64,000 bases of DNA from positions 1 through 64,000 of the forward strand of contig JABCZN010000014.1 in NCBI GenBank assembly GCA_013289665.1, in the 5' to 3' direction. Position numbers and translations under genes: made by a program. The DNA is from Acidobacteriota bacterium. Lineage in GTDB: Bacteria; Acidobacteriota; Terriglobia; Acidiferrales; UBA7541. The first letter of the stretch is position 1. Each line of letters starts with the position of its first letter. Positions 52,627 to 61,770 of this stretch are shown piece after piece. Below the pieces are notes generated by a model. The model made no database searches, had not been told where the DNA came from, and saw nothing but the letters and a program-made list of their open reading frames with translations.

Positions 52627-53976
52627 GTGCGATTGACGGTAATCGGGTGTGGCTACGTGGGACTTGTAACTGGAGCTTGCCTCGCCGCCGCAGGCCACGA
52701 TGTTTTCTGTACGGACATCGACGAGAATCGGATCGACCTGCTGAAAGCCGGCAAAGTGCCGATCTACGAGGAGCATCTCGACGCAGTCCTTCAGCGGGCC
52801 GCTCGGGAAAACAAGATTGTCTACACCTCTGACGCCGGGGAAGCCATTCGCGCCGGAGAAGTCATCTTCATCTGCGTCGGCACGCCGCCCAAGGATTCTG
52901 GCGAAGCCGATCTTTCCGCGATCGACCACGTCGCCCGGCAAGTCGCCACCGAAGCGCGCAGTCCCAAACTGGTGGTGGAAAAAAGCACCGTTCCGGCATT
53001 GACCGGCGTCCAGTTGCAGAAGGCGCTTGCCGCTTATTCCCCGGCGGGCGGCATCAAATTCCAGGTCGCATCCAATCCCGAGTTCCTGCGTGAAGGCACC
53101 GCCGTGGCCGATTTCTTCCACCCGGATCGTATCGTCGTGGGCGTCGAGGACGAAAAAAGCGCCGCCACCCTCCGCGAGATTTACCGCCCCATTCTCGAAA
53201 AGAAATTTCATTGCCCGATCCACAATGGCAAGTGCCCGGGCTCAACAAGCGGCGAACTCCTGGTGACCACGATCAGCAGCGCCGAACTCATCAAGCACGC
53301 TTCCAACTCGTTCCTGGCCCTGAAAATCAGCTACGCCAATGTCATCGCCGACCTGTGCGAGCGCATCGGCGCCGACGTTGAGGAAGTCACCCATGCCATG
53401 GGCCTTGATCCCCGCATCGGCACGCAATTCCTCAAGGCCGGCCTCGGCTTCGGTGGCTTCTGCTTTCCGAAGGACATTCAGGCCTTCATCCACCTTTCGG
53501 CCGCCGTAGGCGTCGAGTTCGACATGTTGAAGGCCGCCGAGCGCGTCAACAAGCAGCGCATCGACCGCTTCTTTGAAAAAGTGCATAAAGCTCTCTGGGT
53601 GATCCGCGGGAAGCGGGTGGCGGTTCTCGGGCTGGCGTTCAAGGCCAATACGGACGACATCCGTTTCGCCCCCGCGCTTGAAGTGATTCGCCGCCTCGTC
53701 GAAGAAGGCGCCGAGGTGCACGCCACCGATCCGCAAGCCATTGCAAGGACTAAACACTGCTTCCCGAATGTTGCCTATTTCGATGATCCTTACGAAGCCT
53801 TGAAAGGCGTGGACGCCGCGCTGGTCTGCACGGAGTGGCCCGTCTTCCGCGATCTCGATTGGGCGAAAGCCGGCCATCTGATGAGCCGCCGCCTGGTCAT
53901 CGACGGCCGGAATCTCTACAGCAGCAAGAAAATGCAGTCGCTCGGCTTCGACTACTATTCCTTCGGCCGCTCCTGA
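52627..53976 (+). CDS. ugd: UDP-glucose 6-dehydrogenase
   Basis: A 449-residue nucleotide-sugar dehydrogenase. The GTG start has AGGAG nine bases upstream. The NAD motif GCGYVGLVTG (8-17), FICVGTPPKDSGEADLS, FLREGTA and the catalytic Cys279 in GLGFGGFCFPKD are all present. The GGFCFPKD form marks UDP-glucose dehydrogenases rather than UDP-HexNAc types. It makes UDP-glucuronate, the substrate of the UDP-xylose synthase encoded next on the opposite strand. Confidence 0.93.
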   Translation: MRLTVIGCGYVGLVTGACLAAAGHDVFCTDIDENRIDLLKAGKVPIYEEHLDAVLQRAARENKIVYTSDAGEAIRAGEVIFICVGTPPKDSGEADLSAIDHVARQVATEARSPKLVVEKSTVPALTGVQLQKALAAYSPAGGIKFQVASNPEFLREGTAVADFFHPDRIVVGVEDEKSAATLREIYRPILEKKFHCPIHNGKCPGSTSGELLVTTISSAELIKHASNSFLALKISYANVIADLCERIGADVEEVTHAMGLDPRIGTQFLKAGLGFGGFCFPKDIQAFIHLSAAVGVEFDMLKAAERVNKQRIDRFFEKVHKALWVIRGKRVAVLGLAFKANTDDIRFAPALEVIRRLVEEGAEVHATDPQAIARTKHCFPNVAYFDDPYEALKGVDAALVCTEWPVFRDLDWAKAGHLMSRRLVIDGRNLYSSKKMQSLGFDYYSFGRS

Positions 53977-54004
53977 GCGGTGAGTGCAAACCGCAGCCTT
54001 TTTT
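53977..54004 (+). terminator. Candidate terminator of the UDP-glucose dehydrogenase gene
   Basis: A five-base stem GCGGT/ACCGC starting right after the stop is followed by AGCCTTTTTT. The stem is short, but the T-tract is clear and the next gene is convergent. Confidence 0.55.
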
Positions 54005-54018
54005 AGAGGGAATCCCTG

Positions 54019-54969
54019 CTAGCGCTTCGCCGTCATCTTTAGATACTGCTCTTTGAAATATTTCAGCGTGTGCCGCAATCCTTCTTCCAGGCTCACCTTC
54101 GGCTCCCAGTCAAGCAGTCTTTTGGCCTTCGAAATATCCGGCCGCCGCTGCTTCGGATCGTCCTCCGGCAGCGGCTCGTAAATAATCGTCGGCGCATTGG
54201 GAAATTCCGCCCGGATGCGTTCTGCGAATTCCAGGATCGTCAGCTCCGCCGGATTCCCGATGTTGGTGGGAAAGTGCTCGTCCGACTGGCTCAGCCGGAA
54301 AATCCCGTCAATCAGGTCCGACACGTAGCAGAAACTCCGCGTCTGCTTCCCTTCTCCATACACGGTGATCGGCTGCCCGCTGAGCGCCTGGTAAACGAAA
54401 TTCGGCAGCGCCCGGCCGTCATTCAACCGCATCCGCGGCCCATACGTATTAAATATCCGCACGATGTGCGTGTCCGCGTGATGATGCCGGTGGTAAGCCA
54501 TGGTGGTCGCTTCCGCGAACCGCTTTGCTTCGTCATACACGCTTCGCGGCCCCACCGGATTCACCCGGCCCCAATAGGACTCGCTTTGCGGCGAAACCTC
54601 CGGGTCGCCGTAGCATTCGCTCGTCGAAGCCAGCAGGTACTTCGCCTTTTTCTCCAGCGCAAGGTCCAGCGCATGCATCGTCGCGATCGAACCAACCTTC
54701 AAAGTCTCGATGGGATATTTGAGATAGTCCGGGGGGCTCGCCGGCGACGCAAAATGAAATATGTAACCCACCTCTCCTGTAACGCGCAGCGGCTCGCTCA
54801 CATCTCTTTTTTCATACCGGAATTTCGCATTCCCGCCAAGGTGCGCGATGTTCGCTTCGCTGCCCGTTATCAGGTTGTCCAGCGCCAGAACCTCCCAGCC
54901 CTCCGCCAGCAGGCGGTCGCACAAATGCGACCCCAGAAATCCAGCTCCACCTGTGACCACCGCTCTCAT
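54019..54969 (-). CDS. uxs: UDP-glucuronate decarboxylase (UDP-xylose synthase)
   Basis: A 316-residue extended SDR. The ATG at 54969 follows GGAGG; an upstream frame extension is rejected. [11 protein letters not shown] (6-16) binds [23 protein letters not shown] is the UXS signature; the catalytic set is S115-Y145-K149 ([18 protein letters not shown]). It decarboxylates UDP-glucuronate to UDP-xylose. It is convergent with the UDP-glucose dehydrogenase gene, with 42 bases between stops. Confidence 0.93.
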   Translation of the reverse strand: MRAVVTGGAGFLGSHLCDRLLAEGWEVLALDNLITGSEANIAHLGGNAKFRYEKRDVSEPLRVTGEVGYIFHFASPASPPDYLKYPIETLKVGSIATMHALDLALEKKAKYLLASTSECYGDPEVSPQSESYWGRVNPVGPRSVYDEAKRFAEATTMAYHRHHHADTHIVRIFNTYGPRMRLNDGRALPNFVYQALSGQPITVYGEGKQTRSFCYVSDLIDGIFRLSQSDEHFPTNIGNPAELTILEFAERIRAEFPNAPTIIYEPLPEDDPKQRRPDISKAKRLLDWEPKVSLEEGLRHTLKYFKEQYLKMTAKR

Positions 54970-55119
54970 TCCGCCTCCGTGGCGCTCAAAAAACGTAAGT
55001 TTAGCTTGCTCCGTGAACCTTTGGCCAATTGAATTGTTCCGTTCCACCCTCCGGATCCCTGTGAATCACCATGAAGCCGCGCAAGCGGCCACGTTGCTGC
55101 GTATAATCTCCCTATCCAA

Positions 55120-55779
55120 ATGCTCTTCGCGACCATCCTTCCTGACGCTCGGGCTCGCAAGCCTCGCGTCTGGCTTGTGGTTCTGGGCTCGCTTCTCTTT
55201 CTCCTGTTGCTCGCCTTCCTCAACCTGGGCCGCTGGCTCGACAGGGAAGATCCCCCGCAAAAAGCGGCGGCGATCGCCGTTCTGAGCGGCCGCATGCCTT
55301 CGCGCGCGCTCGAAGCCGCGCGCCTTTTTAACCAAGGGTACGCCCCAGAAATCTGGCTCTCCTATTCGGTCGAACCCGGCGCCACGCTCGAAAAGTTTTC
55401 CGTCCCCTATGCCGGCGAAGAATTTTACGATCGCCTGCTTCTGCTTCATCAAGGCGTGCCGGATAGCGCCATCCACATCCTTCGGCCACCCATCGTAAAT
55501 ACTGCCGACGAAATGCGCACCTTCGGGCAGGCTCTTCGCAAGGAGAATCTGCACCGCATCATCCTCGTTACCTCGAAAGTCCACACCCGGCGGACGGCCG
55601 TCCTCTGGAAACGCCTCTCCGCGAAAGATGGCGAGGCAATGATCCGCGGCGCTTCCGGTGACGGCGACGATCCCGCGCATTGGTGGCGCAGCACCGGCGA
55701 CGCTCTCGATGTAGTGCGCGAAGTTCTGGGCTTGCTGAATGCCTGGGCGGGACTTCCCCTGCAGCCTTCAAAATCCTGA
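55120..55779 (+). CDS. DUF218 (YdcF/SanA/ElyC-like) membrane protein
   Basis: A 219-residue protein with one N-terminal helix ([20 protein letters not shown]) and a periplasmic DUF218 domain. [33 protein letters not shown] and [13 protein letters not shown] are the family elements. TATAAT lies at 55102-55107, only 12 bases upstream of the ATG. Relatives (ElyC, SanA) affect envelope and lipid-carrier homeostasis, which fits the polysaccharide neighbourhood. Confidence 0.82.
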   Translation: MLFATILPDARARKPRVWLVVLGSLLFLLLLAFLNLGRWLDREDPPQKAAAIAVLSGRMPSRALEAARLFNQGYAPEIWLSYSVEPGATLEKFSVPYAGEEFYDRLLLLHQGVPDSAIHILRPPIVNTADEMRTFGQALRKENLHRIILVTSKVHTRRTAVLWKRLSAKDGEAMIRGASGDGDDPAHWWRSTGDALDVVREVLGLLNAWAGLPLQPSKS

Positions 55780-55791
55780 CGCCTGGAATAT

Positions 55792-56562
55792 TCAGAAAAA
55801 GAAGAAGCGTTTTCTCCTGCGTCGCTCGACACTCGTCCGAAGTTCGGGAACATAGGGCAGAGACGCGCCGCCCAGAGCCGCCTTCGGATTCTCGAGCAGC
55901 AGCGCTTCAGCCAACTCCTTGCCGCGCTCTCTGCTGACAACCTCGTACGCGAACCGTAATTTCACCGGCCTTCGCGCCGTGTTGTGGCCATCGCTCGACA
56001 CAAAGTGCACCAGCCCTTGGTCAATCCACGTCCAAGCATCCTCCTGCGCTCCAGACCCGAACACTCCTGTGAGCGAACCAGCGGTTACCTGCGCGTAGCA
56101 TCCCAATCGCACCCATGCCAGGAGCCGCTCCGGTTGAGCGCGCAGGATCCCATTTCGTTCCGGATGCGTGATGATGGGCCGCAAACCCATCAGGTGCAAT
56201 TCATGCAGCGTCTGATCCATCGCCGGCGGAATGGAAAATTCGTTGAATTCCACAAGCAGGTAGTCTTTCTGATTGATGCAAAAAGGTGCCGCGTCGTTCT
56301 TGAGCGCCAGCAAATTCTCCGGATTCAGGTGAAAATCGCAACCCGTCGCTATCGTCAGGCGTCCATCCAGCCGGCTCTGCAATTGCTCCCGCGCTGCGCG
56401 CACCTTTCCATAGTCAAAGTGGTATTCCGTGCTCGCGTGCGGTGTCGCAACCACGCACGTGATGCCGTCCTGGATGGCGTCTTCGGCCATCGCGATTGAA
56501 TCTTCGATTGTCTGGGCCCCGTCGTCGATTCCCGGCAGGATGTGGCAGTGTAGATCAACCAT
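55792..56562 (-). CDS. CpsB/YwqE-like PHP-family tyrosine-protein phosphatase
   Basis: A 256-residue PHP metal hydrolase. DLHCHILPGIDDGAQT at the start carries HXH; ATPHASTEY, IITHPERNGIL and SSDGHN supply the other ligands. CpsB-type enzymes dephosphorylate bacterial tyrosine kinases that control capsule export. The ATG at 56562 has AGGTGAG upstream; a GTG two codons earlier is possible. No tyrosine kinase is encoded in the window. It follows the TauE gene after 16 bases. Confidence 0.85.
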   Translation of the reverse strand: MVDLHCHILPGIDDGAQTIEDSIAMAEDAIQDGITCVVATPHASTEYHFDYGKVRAAREQLQSRLDGRLTIATGCDFHLNPENLLALKNDAAPFCINQKDYLLVEFNEFSIPPAMDQTLHELHLMGLRPIITHPERNGILRAQPERLLAWVRLGCYAQVTAGSLTGVFGSGAQEDAWTWIDQGLVHFVSSDGHNTARRPVKLRFAYEVVSRERGKELAEALLLENPKAALGGASLPYVPELRTSVERRRRKRFFFF

Positions 56563-56578
56563 GCTCACCTAGTATGCG

Positions 56579-57358
56579 TCATCCGCGCCACGCGGAAAAG
56601 ACTTGCCAGCCTCCCAGCAGAAACATCAGCCCGGCGAACAGTTCCGCCATCCGGCGCGCGTTCAGTTGCCGCGCCATCATTCCGCCCAGGATTCCGCCAA
56701 TAAACACGCCAGGAATCAGCAGCACGCCGGTATGCAAATCCACGTAGCCCGCCCTCCAATACGCCAGGAATGCCAGAAGCCCCGTCGGGGGGATCAGCGC
56801 AATCAGGCTGGTGCCCTGCGCTCTGTGTTGACTGAAGCCGAACAACAAGCTCAGCAGCGGCACCAGCAACACACCGCCGCCGATTCCGACCATTCCCGCG
56901 GCGACCCCGCAAAATCCGGCCGCGCAGAAAATTCCAAGCGCACGCAACGGATTTTCCTCAGGAGAAGCTGCATCAACAGGATCGGGCGCGTTCGCCGCCC
57001 TCATTTTCCTCCACAACAAAACCGCGGACATCATCAGGAACCAACCAAAAATCGCCTTCAACACATTCGACGGCATCGGCACGGCAATCTTTCCGCCGCC
57101 ATACCCGCCCATCAGGAATCCCAGCGCGCAATAAATACCCGCCCGCAGATCCACCTGCCCGTTTTTCCAATATTCCCGCAGCGCCCCCAGCCCGATCGGT
57201 GGCAACAAAATGAACAACGAAGTTCCCTGCGCCATGTGCTGGTCGTAGTGCAGCAGGTATACGAGCGCTGGTACCAGCACCACGCCGCCGCCGATGCCCA
57301 ACAACCCCACCAGCACCCCAACGGTAAGGCTCAGCACGACAATAAGCACAGTGGTCAT
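56579..57358 (-). CDS. TSUP-family (TauE/SafE) membrane permease
   Basis: A 259-residue protein with eight or so helices built from two repeats. Each repeat holds GIGGGVVLVPALVYL / GIGGGVLLVPLLSLL and QGTSLF / QGTSLI, the duplicated TSUP signature. Members export or import sulfite, sulfoacetate or other organosulfur anions. It shares a transcript with the CpsB-like gene. Substrate unknown. Confidence 0.88.
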   Translation of the reverse strand: MTTVLIVVLSLTVGVLVGLLGIGGGVVLVPALVYLLHYDQHMAQGTSLFILLPPIGLGALREYWKNGQVDLRAGIYCALGFLMGGYGGGKIAVPMPSNVLKAIFGWFLMMSAVLLWRKMRAANAPDPVDAASPEENPLRALGIFCAAGFCGVAAGMVGIGGGVLLVPLLSLLFGFSQHRAQGTSLIALIPPTGLLAFLAYWRAGYVDLHTGVLLIPGVFIGGILGGMMARQLNARRMAELFAGLMFLLGGWQVFSAWRG

Positions 57359-57601
57359 CGTTTCAAGGGTGGCAATGCTCCCTCCTCAGTCGGTCTGCGC
57401 GCCGCCTATCTTGCCCTCTCCTCGCCTCAGATAGCAATCCGCTTCCGTTTTATGCGGCCCCGTTCAATCCTTGAATTCCTGGTAACATTTTCTTCTCCCA
57501 TTCTGGAGATGCCCCGGAAGCTGCTATATTAAATGGGCATTCTGGTCCTTTGGCCTTCGGGCCGTCACACCTTTAGAAAGATTAGGAGCTTGTTTCCCCT
57601 C

Positions 57602-58957
57602 ATGGCTACGGACAGACGACCCGAGTTCTTCAAAGGCGGCCAACTCAAAGTCGCCATTATTGGATGTGGTTACGTCGGCCTCCCCCTTGCTCTTCGCTTC
57701 GCCGAAGCCGGGCACAAGGTCACTGGATTTGACACCGATCCTGAAAAAGTTCGCATGCTGAATGCCGGCAAATCCTACATCGAACACATCCCGCAAACGA
57801 AAATCCAGCAATTCGTGAACAGCCGCCACTTTAATGCCGTCACTGACTTCTCCAAGTTGGTGGAAGCGGACGCCATCATCATTTGCGTGCCCACTCCGCT
57901 CAATGAATACCGCGAACCCGATCTGAGCTACGTCGAAAACACCGCGAAATCCATCCAGCCGCATCTGGCCCGCGGCCAATTGGTCGTTCTCGAATCCACG
58001 ACTTATCCCGGCACCACCGAGGAGCTCGTCCTGCCCATTCTCGAAACGAGCGGCTTGCGCTGCCCCATCGCGTCCGGCCCGGAAAACGAAAACGTTCCCC
58101 TGGATTTCTTCCTCGCGTTTTCGCCCGAGCGCGAAGATCCCGGCAACAAGCAATACGGTTTGGCGCAGATTCCCAAAGTCGTGGGCGGCATCAATCCTCC
58201 GAGCGGCCGCGCCGCGATTTCCCTCTACGGCCAGGTCGTAGCGCGCGTCGTGCCCGTCAGCTCCACCCGCGCTGCGGAAATGACCAAGCTGCTCGAAAAT
58301 ATCTTCCGCTGCGTCAACATTGCCCTGGTCAACGAATTGAAACTCCTCTGCCTGCGCATGGGCATGGATGTGTGGGAAGTGATCGACGCCGCCTCCACCA
58401 AGCCCTTCGGCTTCATGCCGTTTTATCCGGGGCCTGGCCTTGGGGGCCACTGCATCCCGGTGGACCCGTTTTATCTTTCCTGGAAGGCGCGCGAGTACGA
58501 TTTCTCCACGCGTTTCATCGAACTCGCCGGCGAAATCAACACCTCCATGCCCTACCACGTCGTCGATTCGGTCTCCGAAGCGCTCAACATGCACAAGAAA
58601 AGCCTCAGCGGCTCCAAACTCCTCGTCCTCGGCGTGGCTTACAAAAAAGACGTGGACGACCTGCGCGAATCCCCTACCCTGAAGATCATGGAAATTCTCA
58701 AGAAGCGCGGCGCCAATTTCGACTACAACGATCCCTACTTCCCGCAACTCCACAAGATGCGCCACTACGACTACTCGAATATGAAATCGGTACCCTTGAA
58801 TGCGGAAACGCTCGGCAACTACGATGCCGTCCTGATCGCCACCGATCATTCCAGCTACGACTACGGCGCCATCGTGGACGCCGCGAAGCTCGTCATTGAC
58901 ACGCGCAACGCCACTCGCCGCGTGATTCGTCACCGTGCGAAAATCGTTCTCTGTTAA
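57602..58957 (+). CDS. UDP-N-acetylhexosamine dehydrogenase (WbpA/WecC-like)
   Basis: A 451-residue nucleotide-sugar dehydrogenase. GCGYVGLPLALRF (21-33) binds NAD; the catalytic Cys284 lies in GPGLGGHCIPVDPFYLSWKA, and RFIELAGEINTSMP follows. The GGHCIPVDP form distinguishes UDP-HexNAc dehydrogenases from UDP-glucose types. The ATG at 57602 has no close SD; an in-frame ATG 23 codons earlier, right after TATATT, is an alternative. Product would be UDP-GlcNAcA or UDP-ManNAcA. The isomerase gene follows after 6 bases. Confidence 0.88.
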   Translation: MATDRRPEFFKGGQLKVAIIGCGYVGLPLALRFAEAGHKVTGFDTDPEKVRMLNAGKSYIEHIPQTKIQQFVNSRHFNAVTDFSKLVEADAIIICVPTPLNEYREPDLSYVENTAKSIQPHLARGQLVVLESTTYPGTTEELVLPILETSGLRCPIASGPENENVPLDFFLAFSPEREDPGNKQYGLAQIPKVVGGINPPSGRAAISLYGQVVARVVPVSSTRAAEMTKLLENIFRCVNIALVNELKLLCLRMGMDVWEVIDAASTKPFGFMPFYPGPGLGGHCIPVDPFYLSWKAREYDFSTRFIELAGEINTSMPYHVVDSVSEALNMHKKSLSGSKLLVLGVAYKKDVDDLRESPTLKIMEILKKRGANFDYNDPYFPQLHKMRHYDYSNMKSVPLNAETLGNYDAVLIATDHSSYDYGAIVDAAKLVIDTRNATRRVIRHRAKIVLC

Positions 58958-58963
58958 GGCTTC

Positions 58964-59545
58964 ATGTCCGCGAACACCGAGGAAATCCGGCGCCAGTTGG
59001 ACGAAAGCGCGCGCGTCAAGCAAGCCTTTTCCGACGCCCTGGTCGTGCGCATTGCTGAATTTGCCCAACGTTCCGCCGCCGCCATCCGCCGCGGCGGCAA
59101 GCTGGTCTTCTTCGGGAACGGCGGCAGTGCCGCGGATGCCCAGCATCTGGCCGCGGAACTGGTGGTTCGCTTGCGCGTCGAACGCCCCGGCCTCCCCGCC
59201 CTCGCCCTGACCACCAATACTTCCATCCTCACTGCCGCCGGCAACGACTACGGGTTCGAACGCATCTTTTCCCGCCAGGTGGAATCGCTCGTCAGCCCGC
59301 ACGACGTCGTCGTCGCCCTCTCCACCAGCGGCACCAGTCCGAATATTGTCAGAGCTATCGAAGTAGGACGCGCGCGCGGCGCTTTCCTGGTCGCCCTCAC
59401 CGGAGAAACCGGTGGCGCGCTTGCCGGCAAAGTGGACATCCTCTTGGACGTTCCTTCCCGCGATCCCCAGCGCATCCAGGAAGCCCACATCACCATCGGC
59501 CACATCGTCTGCTCCCTAATCGAGCACCTCGTAGCCGCCAACTAG
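58964..59545 (+). CDS. gmhA: SIS-domain sedoheptulose-7-phosphate isomerase-like protein
   Basis: A 193-residue SIS protein. GGKLVFFGNGGSAADAQHLAAELV and STSGTSPNIVRAIEVGRARG are the sugar-phosphate binding loops, and EAHITIGHIVCSLIE carries the catalytic Glu/His of GmhA. It makes D-glycero-D-manno-heptose-7-phosphate, the first step to LPS-core or S-layer heptose. Other heptose genes (hldE, gmhB) are not in the window, and DiaA-like SIS proteins are similar, so the symbol is provisional. Confidence 0.82.
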   Translation: MSANTEEIRRQLDESARVKQAFSDALVVRIAEFAQRSAAAIRRGGKLVFFGNGGSAADAQHLAAELVVRLRVERPGLPALALTTNTSILTAAGNDYGFERIFSRQVESLVSPHDVVVALSTSGTSPNIVRAIEVGRARGAFLVALTGETGGALAGKVDILLDVPSRDPQRIQEAHITIGHIVCSLIEHLVAAN

Positions 59546-59601
59546 TTGGATTCTCCCGCCAATCGCAGTATCGTCCGTCATTCAAGGATAATAAGTGCTT
59601 T

Positions 59602-59644
59602 GTCATCCTGAGGGGAGCGCCGTTTGCGCTCTGAAGGACCTCAA
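59602..59644 (+). repeat. REP-like hairpin repeat, copy 3
   Basis: Arms GTCATCCTGAG and AGGACCTCAAC, with inner stem AGCGC/GCGCT. It lies between the isomerase and the DUF3108 gene, in a 172-bp gap without other features. Confidence 0.6.
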
Positions 59645-59717
59645 CGGGAAGCAGTGCCGAAAATATCTGGGGGGAGAGAGCGCCAGGCCCGAATTCAGAC
59701 TGCCGCATATACCCCCT

Positions 59718-60608
59718 CTACCGCGCTTTCACGAGTTCCACCCGCGCCGTCGCCACCGGCAAGACCGCCTCCATCAACACCGGCAAACGCTCCGTCCCAT
59801 CCGCCAGGTACAGCAAGAAATGCGCGTCCTTCATCTCCACGCCGTTGTCCATCACATGAATCTCAATTTTTGTAGTCGTATATTTCCCCGCCGCCACAGT
59901 AACGTTCTCCGACTTCCCCGCCAGCACCGCGCGCACATCATAGAGCTTGTGCCCGTCAAACACGGGTGACTTCACTTCCCGCGTGGCGCCCCAATCGACG
60001 CCTCGCAGATACATCAGCATCCCGATCGGATCCCGCGTCCCCGGCATCACCCGTGCCGCAACCTCGTTCGCCGGCGCCGGCTCCCTGCTCGAAGCCGTCA
60101 ACCGCTCCACCGTATCCACCTTCTGGCCCCGCTCGTTCAGGTGCATCTCGTACTTCAAGCTGGCCAGATTTGAAATTTCGCTGTAGGAATCAAACTCGTC
60201 ATCGAGCTCGAACACCATCCGGTAAGGATTCTCTGTATGCGCGAAGGCCTGCAGGTGCCAGGCATCCTTGCCCGCAATATTCCGCCGCTCGCCCACCTTC
60301 ACTCGCAAATTCGCCACCGTGCTGTTCAGCTTGGGCACATTGGCCGAAAAGTCCAGCGTCTCCCCGGTCCGCGGCTGGAATCCCACGACCACGCCGCTCG
60401 CTCCCTTGATTCCGGCCGGCGAATCTGCCTCCGGCCGGCTGCCCGGCCCCCCGCCTACAGGTTCCGGCTCGGGTGGAGCGACCACGGTCGTGGCTTCCCC
60501 CGGAAAAATCGTCTTCGGCCTGGTTGCCTCGTACCGTTGGTAAGTCCAAATGCCGGCCGCAGCCAGCCCAACCACAACCAGCAGTCCCGCTAAGAGTCTC
60601 TTCCCCAT
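59718..60608 (-). CDS. Membrane-anchored DUF3108 protein
   Basis: A 296-residue protein beginning MGKRLLAGLLVVVGLAAAGI, a single N-terminal anchor, then a Pro/Gly-rich linker (VVAPPEPEPVGGGPGSRPE) and a C-terminal ~210-residue domain. KVGERRNIAGKDAWHLQAFA, DSYSEISNLASLKYEMHL and DPIGMLMYLRGVDW match DUF3108, a periplasmic beta-sheet domain of unknown function found in envelope contexts. An earlier in-frame start would place 17 extra residues before the anchor. It is divergent from the epimerase gene. Confidence 0.83.
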   Translation of the reverse strand: MGKRLLAGLLVVVGLAAAGIWTYQRYEATRPKTIFPGEATTVVAPPEPEPVGGGPGSRPEADSPAGIKGASGVVVGFQPRTGETLDFSANVPKLNSTVANLRVKVGERRNIAGKDAWHLQAFAHTENPYRMVFELDDEFDSYSEISNLASLKYEMHLNERGQKVDTVERLTASSREPAPANEVAARVMPGTRDPIGMLMYLRGVDWGATREVKSPVFDGHKLYDVRAVLAGKSENVTVAAGKYTTTKIEIHVMDNGVEMKDAHFLLYLADGTERLPVLMEAVLPVATARVELVKAR

Positions 60609-60697
60609 ACCGTTTGTGCGACGCTCCTGATTTTCCACAGTTCTCTGTGCCGCTCCCATCGTACAATAAGATGACTTTTCTGGTAGGAGGCGATGGC

Positions 60698-61648
60698 ATG
60701 CGCTACCTGGTTACGGGCGGCGCCGGATTTATCGGCTCGAATACAGTGGACGAACTCGTGCGCCGCGGCCATGGCGTAGTCGTCCTCGATGACCTATCTT
60801 CCGGCAAGGAAGACAACCTCGCCGAAGTGCGCAGCAAAATCACCTTCATGAAGGGCTCGATCACCGATATCGAGGTCGTCCAGAAGGCCATGGTCCAGGC
60901 CGACTACGTCATTCACCTCGCTGCCCGCACTTCGGTCCCGCGCTCGGTCAAGGATCCCGTTGACACCAATCGCATCAACGTTGATGGCACCCTGAATGTC
61001 CTGGTCGCCGCCCGCGACAACAAAGTGAAGCGCGTTGTCTTTGCCGCTTCTTCCTCTGCCTATGGCGACACTCCAACCCTGCCAAAATCCGAAGACATGC
61101 AGCCGGTGCCCATTTCTCCCTACGGGGTAACCAAATACGTCGGCGAACTCTACGCCCAGACCTTTGGCCGCTGCTACGGCCTTGAAAATGTCTGCCTGCG
61201 TTATTTCAATATATTCGGCCCGCGCCAGGATCCAGACTCTCCCTATTCCGGTGTGCTCTCCCGTTTTTCCGCCGCCTTCCTCGATTCCACCCCCCCGGTC
61301 GTGTTCGGCGACGGCGAACAAACTCGCGACTTCACCTATGTCGAAAACGCCGTGCAGGCCAACATTGTCGCCTGCGAAGCCCCCAGCGCCTCTGGGCGAA
61401 CCTTCAATATCGGCACGGGCCACGCCGTTTCCCTCAACCGGGTTCTCGAAATGCTTCAGAAAGCCTCCGGCAAAACTCTGGAGGCCAAATACGAGCCGTC
61501 TCGCGAGGGCGACATCCGCGATTCCCTCGCCGATATCCGCCTCGCCAAGGAATTCCTCGGTTACGAGCCCGCCGTCCTTTTTGAGGAAGGCCTCGAACGC
61601 ACCTATGCCTGGTATCAGGCCAATCACCCCAAGAATGTGGCCGGCTAG
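60698..61648 (+). CDS. NAD-dependent UDP-hexose/HexNAc 4-epimerase (WbpP/GalE-like)
   Basis: A 316-residue extended SDR starting MRYLVTGGAGFIGSNTVDEL, with AGGAGG seven bases upstream of the ATG. Catalytic residues: Ser in FAASSSAYGDTPT, Y142 and K146 in SPYGVTKYVGE. VCLRYFNIFGPRQDPDSPYSGV is typical of WbpP-type UDP-GlcNAc/UDP-GalNAc 4-epimerases. It would supply UDP-GalNAc or UDP-Gal for the nearby transferases. lptD follows 122 bases downstream on the same strand. Confidence 0.88.
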   Translation: MRYLVTGGAGFIGSNTVDELVRRGHGVVVLDDLSSGKEDNLAEVRSKITFMKGSITDIEVVQKAMVQADYVIHLAARTSVPRSVKDPVDTNRINVDGTLNVLVAARDNKVKRVVFAASSSAYGDTPTLPKSEDMQPVPISPYGVTKYVGELYAQTFGRCYGLENVCLRYFNIFGPRQDPDSPYSGVLSRFSAAFLDSTPPVVFGDGEQTRDFTYVENAVQANIVACEAPSASGRTFNIGTGHAVSLNRVLEMLQKASGKTLEAKYEPSREGDIRDSLADIRLAKEFLGYEPAVLFEEGLERTYAWYQANHPKNVAG

Positions 61649-61770
61649 CCCCGCGATTCGTCACCTGTTCCGCCCGCATCCAAGTTTGTTTTCTCCTTCA
61701 CTACAATTCCCGCGAACCCCATGCTAGGCTAGCATTTCATTTTCATGGACTTCATGGACTGATTCGCCGC

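Noticed and set aside
57524..59503. 659-residue minus-strand open frame
   Set aside because: Antisense shadow of the UDP-HexNAc dehydrogenase and GmhA genes, whose motifs are complete on the plus strand.
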